NCBI GenBank assembly: GCA_029933635.1
Contig: JAOZNS010000037.1
Span: 1-16,690, forward strand
Length of the DNA stretch: 16,690 bases
Origin: Candidatus Zixiibacteriota bacterium
Lineage (GTDB): Bacteria > Zixibacteria > MSB-5A5 > SM1-73
Direction: 5' to 3'
Made by a program: the position numbers and the translations under genes. This document shows, in pieces, positions 1-5,887 of the stretch (within the stretch, counting starts at the first letter, position 1; every line of letters begins with the position of its first letter). The notes beneath the pieces were generated by a model. The model did no database searches. It was not told the origin of the DNA and worked only from the letters and a program-made list of their open reading frames with translations.

Positions 1-55
1 AGTTTTTCCATTTGAAGGCGCATCTGGTTGAACCATCCGTTTCTGAAATACATGT

Positions 56-700
56 GTGGTTTTGATCTCCTTTGATCATGAAGCCTCCTCCCTCCCGGAG
101 GTGAAGCCTATGGCTCAAGCTATCCTGCGTCACTGTTTTGCCAAAAAGCTTAAGATGGTGGGACTGGCACTTCTGGCTGAAGGCACCGCCATCGGAGAAC
201 AGATTCTAAGAGAGACGGCGGGCGAATATGGGGCAACCTATGGTCAGGACTTTGTATTTCTGGGATTCAGACCTCAGTATCAAGCCGCCATTCTGGGAAT
301 GGGAGAGGATATAAGAAGAGTGTTTCCGCAGGATTACAACAATCTTCCTTTAGAGCAAATTCCTATGATGAGAAAGGTCAAGAATTACGGAAATATTTCC
401 TTGATAATTTCGGTGACAGATGGTGATATGCCGGTCTGGTGGGTGGATTATGCTGTCTCCCGTTATCATAAAAAGCTGGCAGTAGCAACCACCGCGGTGA
501 TGGCAACCTCCTTCTATCCTTTTCTCGCCACCGGTCAGATGGTGGGGCTTGTGGGTGGTCTCAAGGGAGCAGCAGAGTATGAGATGCTGATCAAAAAGCC
601 AGGGATGGGGCAGAGGGGAATGGATGCTCAATCGGTCTGCCATCTGGTAATTATACTTCTGGTGATTTTAGGAAATGTAGGATATTTCTTAAGGAAATAG
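56..700 (+). CDS. Conserved membrane-anchored protein of unknown function, probably N-terminally short
   Basis: A 214-residue open frame that starts at a GTG and ends in TAG. I do not recognise a named family. The body is a soluble alpha/beta-type domain, with a run like ISFDHEASS near the start, a glycine-rich stretch GFRPQYQAAILGMGE around residues 69-83, and a C-terminal hydrophobic helix (about 195-211) that would anchor it in the membrane. From memory, similar proteins in uncultured FCB-type bacteria carry an extra N-terminal transmembrane segment before the ISFD strand. Here an in-frame stop lies at 44-46 and no Shine-Dalgarno precedes the GTG, so the N-terminus may be lost, frameshifted or encoded differently. 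The next gene follows after 47 bp and encodes a multi-pass membrane protein, so the two probably act together. The frame is coherent and probably coding; function is unknown. Confidence 0.6.
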   Translation: MVLISFDHEASSLPEVKPMAQAILRHCFAKKLKMVGLALLAEGTAIGEQILRETAGEYGATYGQDFVFLGFRPQYQAAILGMGEDIRRVFPQDYNNLPLEQIPMMRKVKNYGNISLIISVTDGDMPVWWVDYAVSRYHKKLAVATTAVMATSFYPFLATGQMVGLVGGLKGAAEYEMLIKKPGMGQRGMDAQSVCHLVIILLVILGNVGYFLRK

Positions 701-710
701 TCCGCCGGCA

Positions 711-733
711 GCGGTCGGTGGACCGTAGACCGC
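711..733. repeat. Small GC-rich repeat, copy 1, in the gap before a gene start
   Basis: The 13-mer gcggtcggtggac at 711-723 recurs at 1494-1506. Here it forms a 6-bp inverted repeat, GCGGTC/GACCGC, with an 11-nt loop. It lies 14 bp upstream of the ATG at 748, in place of a visible Shine-Dalgarno. It is much richer in G and C than the neighbouring genes. Confidence 0.5.
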
Positions 734-747
734 GGACGATATCAGCC

Positions 748-1344
748 ATGGAAATTGGAACGATAATCGCAGCCATCTTGACTTTGTGCATTTTTTCATT
801 CTTGTATAAAGATAACCCTTTTTACAGGTTCGCTGAACATCTTTTGGTGGGCATATCGGTGGGGTATGTTCTGGTTATTGCGCTAAATACCACGCTTGTG
901 CCAAAATTGATAAATCCTGTTTTCAAAGAGGAAAGATTCGATTATATTATTCCAGGAATTTTGGGTCTTTTTATGTTGCTTAGATTTTTTCCTAAATACG
1001 CCTGGCTTTCTCGAATCTCCATTGCTCTGATCATCGGAGCAGGTGCTGGCGTTGCCATTCCTGCTACCCTTCAGGCAAAGATATTCGCTCAGATGCAGGC
1101 ATCCATGAGCAATATGGCTTCCATAGATGGAAGCATCGTATTTTTAGGCATCGCCACAACTTTAGCTTATTTCTTTTTCTCCAAAGAACACAAAGGTTGG
1201 TTCGGAGCCGCAGCAAGGATGGGCACCTGGTTTCTGATGATCTTCTTTGGAGCCACCTTTGGATATACGGTCATGTCCCGAATCTCCCTTTTGATAGGAA
1301 GGATGCAATTTTTGCTGGGTGACTTTTTACATGTTATAAAATGA
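748..1344 (+). CDS. Six-helix integral membrane protein of unknown function
   Basis: A 198-residue, strongly hydrophobic protein with about six predicted membrane helices (roughly residues 3-20, 30-47, 65-80, 88-106, 128-143 and 156-180). A conserved-looking motif, NPFYRFAEHLLVG, sits between helices 1 and 2. I chose the ATG at 748, which puts the first helix at the N-terminus. An in-frame GTG at 718 would add ten residues (MDRRPRTISA) encoded by the GC-rich repeat, which is unlikely. No good Shine-Dalgarno precedes either start. It follows the membrane-anchored protein gene by 47 bp and is probably co-transcribed with it. I recall this pairing from uncultured bacterial genomes but know no assigned role. 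It has no transporter or enzyme motif I can name. Confidence 0.7.
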   Translation: MEIGTIIAAILTLCIFSFLYKDNPFYRFAEHLLVGISVGYVLVIALNTTLVPKLINPVFKEERFDYIIPGILGLFMLLRFFPKYAWLSRISIALIIGAGAGVAIPATLQAKIFAQMQASMSNMASIDGSIVFLGIATTLAYFFFSKEHKGWFGAAARMGTWFLMIFFGATFGYTVMSRISLLIGRMQFLLGDFLHVIK

Positions 1345-1405
1345 CCTCTCCCCCCTTTGTCCCCCTCTCCACAAGTGTGGAGAGGGGGAAAATAGGGGGT
1401 GAGGT
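1344..1405. repeat. Long palindromic element after a membrane-protein gene
   Basis: A perfect 13-bp inverted repeat (CCCCCTCTCCACA at 1361-1373, its complement at 1376-1388) with a 2-nt centre. It is extended by imperfect outer arms, acctctcccccc at 1344-1355 and aggggg-tgagg near 1394-1404, into a 62-bp pyrimidine/purine cruciform. It begins on the last base of the preceding gene. It lacks the U-tract of a rho-independent terminator and looks more like a REP/MITE-type dispersed palindrome, though it could still act to stop or protect transcripts. Confidence 0.65.
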
Positions 1406-1457
1406 TGATAAAACAGTCAACGTCCACCGCCTTTCTCAGGGTATGGATGAGAGGACG

Positions 1458-1478
1458 GTGAACCATGAACTATGAACC
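1458..1478. repeat. Three-unit heptamer tandem repeat
   Basis: Three consecutive 7-bp units, gtgaacc, atgaact and atgaacc, differing by one base each from the consensus ATGAACC. It lies in the non-coding gap between the membrane-protein gene and the DUF1611 gene, next to the second GC-rich repeat copy. It has no coding potential. Confidence 0.5.
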
Positions 1479-1493
1479 ACCTTTCGGGTTGAG

Positions 1494-1515
1494 GCGGTCG
1501 GTGGACTGCCGACGG
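1494..1515. repeat. Small GC-rich repeat, copy 2, in the gap before a gene start
   Basis: Second copy of gcggtcggtggac (1494-1506), followed by a short hairpin GTCGG/CCGAC. The octamer gtccaccg at 1422-1429 is the reverse complement of 1499-1506, so the gap can fold back on itself. The copy ends 9 bp before the ATG at 1525, again where a ribosome binding site would normally be. Confidence 0.5.
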
Positions 1516-1524
1516 AATTGAATT

Positions 1525-2568
1525 ATGCAACAGACAAAAAGACGCATGGTCATCTTATCCGAAGGTTTCTTTGGAGATCTGGAGGCAAAGACCGCCTCCG
1601 GTTTGATAATGTATAAGCCCGATGAGGTGGTGGCAGTTATCGATTCCACAAAAGCAGGAAGATCTGTTCAACAGATTTTGGGATTTGGGGGCGAAATCCC
1701 CATAGTTTCCAATCTGCCAAACTCATTGAAATATGGACCCAACGCCCTTCTCATCGGCATAGCTCCGAGAGGAGGAAAACTTCCATCTGAATGGAGGCAA
1801 GTTATTAAACAGGCTTTAGAAAACCGACTGGATGTGATCAGTGGCTTGCACGATATGTTAAATGAAGACCCTGAGTTTTCTATGCTGGCTTTGCTGAAAG
1901 GAACAAAGATTCACGATTTAAGGGAAGCAAAAAAATATAACAAAGTTGCCACAGGCGATCCTTCCCGGATTAAAGCCAAGGTGGTTCTTACTGTGGGAAC
2001 AGATTGTAAGGTTGGTAAGATGATCACCTCCATTGAGATTGCAAAGGAGAGTAAGAAGCATGGCTGGAATTCGCACTTTGTTGCCACCGGGCAAAGCGGG
2101 ATGGTGATCGCAGGCGAGGGCGTACCCATCGATTCAATAATTGGTGACTTTATGTCCGGAGCAATCGAAGAATTCCTTAGCGAAAAATCCAGCTTTTATG
2201 ATTTGCTATCTGTAGAAGGTCAGGGGACCATTCTTCATCCGGGCTATTCCGGTGTCTCCTTAGCTTTGATCCATGGGAGCCTTCCGGATGCCATGGTTCT
2301 CTGTCATTTTCCAGGACGTGAGAAGATAAAGAACTACCAGGTAAAGATTCCCCCTCTTCCTGAGGTAATAGAACTTCATGAACAGATAGCCAGGCCGATA
2401 AAACCTTCCCGGGTGATTGGAATATCTCTAAACACCCAAGAGTTAACCGAGAAGGAGGCTAAAGAAGAAATTAAGAGGACCGAGCAACAAACCGGTCTTC
2501 CCACCGTCGATCCGGTGAGATTCGGGTGCCAAAAGTTGATCCAGGCATTGGAATTTCTGAAAGGATAA
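1525..2568 (+). CDS. DUF1611 (DgcN-like) family protein
   Basis: A 347-residue protein matching the DUF1611/COG3367 family in length and motifs. Members have an N-terminal Rossmann-like domain and a C-terminal P-loop-like domain; the P-loop-type signature GTDCKVGK is at residues 158-165 and the family's SVEGQGTILHPGY run at about 229-241. One characterised branch, DgcN, acts in D-glutamate catabolism as an N-acetyltransferase beside the epimerase-like DgcA. No DgcA or other amino-acid gene is visible here, so substrate and reaction are not assigned. The ATG at 1525 is the first in frame; M8 is an alternative start. No clear Shine-Dalgarno precedes it because the repeat-rich gap runs up to 9 bp from the start. 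The next small gene begins 17 bp downstream. Confidence 0.85.
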   Translation: MQQTKRRMVILSEGFFGDLEAKTASGLIMYKPDEVVAVIDSTKAGRSVQQILGFGGEIPIVSNLPNSLKYGPNALLIGIAPRGGKLPSEWRQVIKQALENRLDVISGLHDMLNEDPEFSMLALLKGTKIHDLREAKKYNKVATGDPSRIKAKVVLTVGTDCKVGKMITSIEIAKESKKHGWNSHFVATGQSGMVIAGEGVPIDSIIGDFMSGAIEEFLSEKSSFYDLLSVEGQGTILHPGYSGVSLALIHGSLPDAMVLCHFPGREKIKNYQVKIPPLPEVIELHEQIARPIKPSRVIGISLNTQELTEKEAKEEIKRTEQQTGLPTVDPVRFGCQKLIQALEFLKG

Positions 2569-2585
2569 CTTGAAGTTCTCAAACG

Positions 2586-2726
2586 ATGTATTGCCCTAAG
2601 TGTAAGACCAAGATGAAGGAGGGAAAAAGACCGTTTCATAAACAGAGAAAATGGATCTGTCCCAAATGTGGCAGGACAAGATTTCAGATAACAAAGGAAA
2701 GTAAAAATAGAAAGATTGATTTGTGA
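2586..2726 (+). CDS. 46-residue zinc-ribbon protein
   Basis: A short open frame from ATG to TGA. It begins MYCPKCKTKM and carries a second CPKCG knuckle at residues 25-29, so four cysteines (3, 6, 25, 28) can bind one zinc ion in a zinc-ribbon. The rest is highly basic (many Lys and Arg), suggesting nucleic-acid or ribosome contact. It sits 17 bp after the DUF1611 gene and 53 bp before the carboxypeptidase gene on the same strand, so it is likely part of the operon. No strong Shine-Dalgarno is visible. The paired CxxC spacing and basic composition make it a credible gene; its function is unknown. Confidence 0.65.
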   Translation: MYCPKCKTKMKEGKRPFHKQRKWICPKCGRTRFQITKESKNRKIDL

Positions 2727-2779
2727 GGTTCTGCTGACAAAATAATTGAAAAAGAGTTGAACAGATTAATAAGAGGAAA

Positions 2780-3706
2780 ATGAGGATAAGAACCCAAGGG
2801 TGTTTTTTTGCCTCCATTTTTTTGGTGGTTTTGATTACAAAGGTTGAGTGGGATAACCGGTTTTTGAATTCTGCTCAAAAAGCGAACTCATTTCTGAGAG
2901 GGGAGTTTTGTCTTCAAGCCATTTGTCCAGGCGAAAATGCGTCAAAAAGCTATAACCTCCCTTTAAAATCCGAAGCTTGTGTGGTTTTGGATACAAAAGG
3001 GGGTGAGATACTGTTTAATAAAAATATGGAAAGAAAGCTTCCCATAGCCAGCTTAACCAAGCTGAGGAGCGCGCTGGTCTTTCTGCAAACCGAACCCGAT
3101 TTGAATGATACCATCACCATCACACAAGCTGATAACAAACCTTCGGGAAGTTCTCTGCTTAGGGTGGGGGAAACTTTCATTTTAGCTGACCTTTTGCACG
3201 CCTGTTTGATGGGCTCAAGCAATTGTGCCACTCAAGCGCTGGTCCGCGCATCTGGACTCTCTCGGTCAGATTTTGTGGCACAGATGAACCTTAAAGCAAA
3301 AAAACTGGGCTTGAAGAACACCTCCTTCAGCGAGCCCACCGGTTTAGATAGGAACAACAAATCCACTGCCTTAGACTGCGCATGGCTTTTATGTTTTGCC
3401 CTGCAGGATAGCGTGATTGCCTCAGTCTTTGGAAAAGCCTTCCATCAGTTTGTTACCCTGAATGCAAAGAAAAGAAAGCTTCAAATCGGCAATGCCGGTA
3501 AGGTCCTGTTCAGTTTCCTGAAGGTGAAAGGAGGGAAGACCGGCTATAATGGAGCATCTGGATGGTGTCTGGGAACCATGGTGCAGGGAAAAGATGGTAG
3601 AGAAATCGTAGCTGTAATTTTGGGTGCGCCCACAAAACATGATAGATTCGAAGAGATCAGATCGATAGTGGAATGGAGTCTTGCCCAGAATAAAAAGGGA
3701 AGTTGA
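2780..3706 (+). CDS. D-alanyl-D-alanine carboxypeptidase, peptidase S11 family
   Basis: A 308-residue penicillin-binding-protein-type D,D-carboxypeptidase that would trim the terminal D-Ala of peptidoglycan stem peptides in the periplasm. All three active-site motifs are present: SLTK at residues 91-94 (nucleophile Ser91, Lys94), SSN at 146-148 (the SxN motif) and KTG at 253-255. Residues 7-20 form a hydrophobic signal or anchor helix. The protein stops soon after the catalytic domain and lacks the C-terminal beta-domain and amphipathic anchor of PBP5, so the N-terminal helix would be its only membrane attachment. The ATG at 2780 is preceded by AGAGG about 6 bp upstream, supporting this start. 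The coiled-coil gene begins 20 bp after the stop, suggesting co-transcription. Confidence 0.9.
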   Translation: MRIRTQGCFFASIFLVVLITKVEWDNRFLNSAQKANSFLRGEFCLQAICPGENASKSYNLPLKSEACVVLDTKGGEILFNKNMERKLPIASLTKLRSALVFLQTEPDLNDTITITQADNKPSGSSLLRVGETFILADLLHACLMGSSNCATQALVRASGLSRSDFVAQMNLKAKKLGLKNTSFSEPTGLDRNNKSTALDCAWLLCFALQDSVIASVFGKAFHQFVTLNAKKRKLQIGNAGKVLFSFLKVKGGKTGYNGASGWCLGTMVQGKDGREIVAVILGAPTKHDRFEEIRSIVEWSLAQNKKGS

Positions 3707-3726
3707 AAAAAACTGTGGAGAGCTGA

Positions 3727-4155
3727 ATGGCGATTGAAAGAAGAGATATAGAAGAGGTGGGGGAAGCAGTCGAAGCTTTGGGGATCATGTTGGAAAAGGA
3801 GCTGGGGGCCATCAAACAACACCTGACGGAACTATATCAGTTCATCGCTCAAATCAAAGATCAGGACAAAAGTATCAGTCAGGAGTTGGAGAGGCTCAAA
3901 GTGGAGTTAAAAAGAGGCGAAAAGCTTCTGCAACGATTGGAAACTACATTATCTCGCAACGAAGCAAAGCTGACGAATCTTCAAAAAGATGCCCTGGATG
4001 AGGAAGACTATACCGGAGAGATCAAAAATGAGCTTTTAGCCATCAAGCGTGAACTCCAATTTGCCAGAGGCGATTTGAAGGAACTTTTGAGGCAAAAGGT
4101 AGATCCAAAAAGAAATCGAAACTCAAGCAAGGAAAAGAGAGGGAACAAAAGATAA
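3727..4155 (+). CDS. Small coiled-coil protein of unknown function
   Basis: A 142-residue, charged, almost wholly helical protein with heptad spacing of Leu/Ile/Val from about residue 10 to 125, consistent with a long coiled coil. It has no signal peptide or membrane segment, so it is probably cytoplasmic. The tail (residues 124-142) is Lys/Arg/Asn-rich and likely disordered. The ATG follows a GGAG-containing site (ctgtggagagctg) at suitable spacing. It lies 20 bp after the carboxypeptidase gene and is probably the last gene of that operon. I know no family assignment. A role as a scaffold in envelope work is only guessed from the neighbour. Confidence 0.75.
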   Translation: MAIERRDIEEVGEAVEALGIMLEKELGAIKQHLTELYQFIAQIKDQDKSISQELERLKVELKRGEKLLQRLETTLSRNEAKLTNLQKDALDEEDYTGEIKNELLAIKRELQFARGDLKELLRQKVDPKRNRNSSKEKRGNKR

Positions 4156-4315
4156 CAGGGTGGCTTACTTTAAGTTGAGCTTGTTATTTGACTTTCTTAA
4201 GATAATCTTCCTTATTCTGTGAACCATGCCGTTGTCTCCTCTCTTCCTCTTTTTCCTATGCCAAACACTAAGAGCAGGCAATCTTTCTGTTTCCGGGATT
4301 CCCTAAAATTTAGGA

Positions 4316-4343
4316 TTGACAAATCAAGAAAAAACGTTATTTT
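4316..4343 (+). promoter_or_regulatory. Sigma-70-type promoter
   Basis: Perfect -35 TTGACA at 4316-4321, 16-nt A-rich spacer, and -10 TATTTT at 4338-4343. It points at the dockerin-like gene 155 bp downstream, and no other + gene lies between. Confidence 0.6.
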
Positions 4344-4357
4344 AAAAACAGGAGATA

Positions 4358-4381
4358 ATTCCTCTTGGTTCGAAGAGGAAT
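4358..4381 (+). promoter_or_regulatory. Perfect hairpin in the 5' leader
   Basis: ATTCCTCTT (4358-4366) pairs exactly with AAGAGGAAT (4373-4381) around the 6-nt loop GGTTCG. It starts about 15 nt after the -10 box, so it would sit near the 5' end of the mRNA. No U-tract follows, so it is not an ordinary terminator. It could stabilise the transcript or belong to a larger folded leader; it matches no riboswitch I know. Confidence 0.45.
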
Positions 4382-4498
4382 AAGTCAGGTTGTGGCAAGG
4401 GGCTGGTGGCTCAACTACAAAGAAATCCAAAAATGACTGTATTTTGTTTCAAAAACTTATTCTTTCTTGTCCTTTAATTTCAATCTAAGGAGTTCAGA

Positions 4499-5512
4499 AT
4501 GAAAGAGAAACTTTCATTTTTGATTTGGGGGCTTTTGCTTGTGCTTTTGTTATGTCCAAACTTTGTGCTGGCGGATGATCCGGGAAATCCAGATACCTGT
4601 CGGGTGGGATGTCCGGGCGTCACCTTGCCCGAACAACAGGTGGTGGTGGAGGTAACCGTATACAATGATGAGGATTTGGGAGGATTGGCGGTTCCGCTGG
4701 TATTTGGCTATCCGTCTCTGGATGTGGTTTGCGACTCGGTCAGCTTTGTCGGAACCAGAGCCGAATATGCTGAATATCAGGGCGCAAGCATAGACACCAC
4801 CAACTATAAGCTGGTTTTCTATGCGGTCTTTATCGATTCTGACTTAACCTCCGGAGATGGAGTGGTGGCTAATCTTTATTTCACCACCGGACCTAATTGG
4901 GATTCAACCTTATGTGTGGAGATAGACACCACCTTCTATCCGCCCACCACAGTCTTGGAGTTTTCTCCTCGAGCCAGCGGCCAGGCACTTTATCCGGAGT
5001 TTAAGAAGGGCTGTGTGGGTTCGGGACCCACACCCCTCACTGAACTCATAAGTCCGGAAAATCAAGCTAATTTGTGCTCTCCAGATACCTTTGACTTTGT
5101 GTGGTCCAAAGCAGGAGAAAATCTTGTTTATACCCTTCAATACGCTCAAGATTCTAATTTCACCTTGGGGGTGGTGACCATTCCTGATCTTACAGATACC
5201 ACTTATACCGCTTCACTTCCCAGACAGACCTACTTTTGGCACGTGAAGACAACCAATCAGTGTGGTAAAGATAGCCCCTATCAGGATCAACCGTTCGGCT
5301 TTTATGTCTTCCTGAGTGGAGATGCGACCAATGATGGTGTGGTTGATTTGGGAGATGTGGTTTTTGTCATAAATTACGTCTACAGGGAAGGGACAGCGCC
5401 CGATCCTTTCGGAAGCGGCGATGCCTCATGCGATGGGCTGATCGATCTAAGTGATGTAGTTTGGCTGATCAGCTATGTCTACAGGGATGGACCTCCTCCA
5501 TGCTGTCCTTAA
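4499..5512 (+). CDS. Secreted cohesin-like/dockerin-type protein
   Basis: A 337-residue exported protein. Residues 1-25 are a signal peptide with likely cleavage after VLA. Residues about 45-165 form a beta-rich domain resembling cohesin folds (VVVEVTVYNDEDLGGL, then DLTSGDGVVANLYF). Residues about 183-270 look like a fibronectin type III-like beta-sandwich (SPENQANL, FDFVWS, YFWHVKT). Residues 274-330 are two dockerin-type EF-hand-like repeats, GDATNDGVVDLGDVV and GDASCDGLIDLSDVV, each followed by a helix ending in YVYR and rich in calcium ligands. The tail is GPPPCCP. Shine-Dalgarno AAGGAG precedes the ATG by 6 bp, and the gene has its own promoter and terminator. It has no catalytic motif. 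It may be a cell-surface or extracellular assembly component; partners are not visible here. Confidence 0.8.
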   Translation: MKEKLSFLIWGLLLVLLLCPNFVLADDPGNPDTCRVGCPGVTLPEQQVVVEVTVYNDEDLGGLAVPLVFGYPSLDVVCDSVSFVGTRAEYAEYQGASIDTTNYKLVFYAVFIDSDLTSGDGVVANLYFTTGPNWDSTLCVEIDTTFYPPTTVLEFSPRASGQALYPEFKKGCVGSGPTPLTELISPENQANLCSPDTFDFVWSKAGENLVYTLQYAQDSNFTLGVVTIPDLTDTTYTASLPRQTYFWHVKTTNQCGKDSPYQDQPFGFYVFLSGDATNDGVVDLGDVVFVINYVYREGTAPDPFGSGDASCDGLIDLSDVVWLISYVYRDGPPPCCP

Positions 5513-5536
5513 AGGAAAGTGAAGAAAGATATCCTC

Positions 5537-5576
5537 AAGGCAGAGACAGTAAGAAGGTTTTGCCTCTGCCTTTTTT
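5537..5576 (+). terminator. Rho-independent terminator
   Basis: A 9-bp stem, AAGGCAGAG (5537-5545) with CTCTGCCTT (5564-5572), an 18-nt loop and a T run at 5571-5576. It lies 24 bp after the dockerin-like gene's stop codon and ends that transcription unit. Confidence 0.8.
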
Positions 5577-5887
5577 ATTTTCAAAAAATCTTTTCTCATC
5601 AAAAATAATCCTTCCTTTTAAAAACTGATTTTGTATTATTCTTTTTGAGGGGAATAACCCAAGTTGGTCTCTTTTATATAATGTTTGACTCCTTGGTAGG
5701 TGAATTAATCTAACTTAGTCGACTGTAACCAAATTCAGAAATAGTTGCTCAATTTATTGAGCATACTCGTCCTCGTCACCATGCCTGATAAATTCTGCAG
5801 AATCCATAGGACAGGGAACTCCAACAGTAAATAGATTTATGCTACAAAGCACGAGCGGGCGCACGATGATTCCAAAACGAAAGGCGG
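5577..5887. other. 311-bp gap before the radical-SAM pair
   Basis: AT-rich sequence with no open frame of note. It contains a bare -10-like TATAAT at 5677-5682 without a matching -35, a weak promoter candidate TTGACT (5685-5690) with TAATCT (5706-5711) at a short 15-nt spacing, an 18-bp palindrome at 5746-5763, and a 12-bp palindrome ATTCTGCAGAAT at 5792-5803. The last 30 bp are more GC-rich and run into the gene start. A promoter for the radical-SAM genes must lie here, but I cannot fix its position. Confidence 0.45.
5746..5763. promoter_or_regulatory. Operator-like palindrome
   Basis: TGCTCAAT and ATTGAGCA are exact inverted repeats separated by TT. The size and symmetry suit a dimeric repressor. 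It lies 125 bp upstream of the AmrS start and downstream of the weak promoter candidates. No regulator gene is adjacent. Confidence 0.35.

Larger units (their letters stand above)
4156..4498. other. 343-bp gap holding promoter and leader of the dockerin-like gene
   Basis: The first 160 bp show no gene, no clear terminator and no repeat. The rest holds a sigma-70-type promoter (4316-4343), a perfect 9-bp hairpin (4358-4381), a further GTTG/CAAC pairing around 4392-4418 and the Shine-Dalgarno AAGGAG at about 4487-4492. If transcription starts near 4350, the untranslated leader is about 150 nt, long enough for structured regulation. Confidence 0.6.

Noticed and set aside
718..747. GTG at 718 as the start of the six-helix membrane protein
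   Set aside because: It lies inside the GC-rich repeat and would put a charged segment before the first membrane helix; ATG 748 fits better.
1458..1478. Heptamer tandem as a CRISPR-like or phase-variable repeat
   Set aside because: Only three 7-bp units with no spacers, and not within a coding frame or a promoter spacer.
5746..5788. Short open run AQFIEHTRPRHHA as a gene remnant upstream of AmrS
   Set aside because: It is too short, stops at once, and no neighbouring frame continues a recognisable family; the palindrome explains part of it better.
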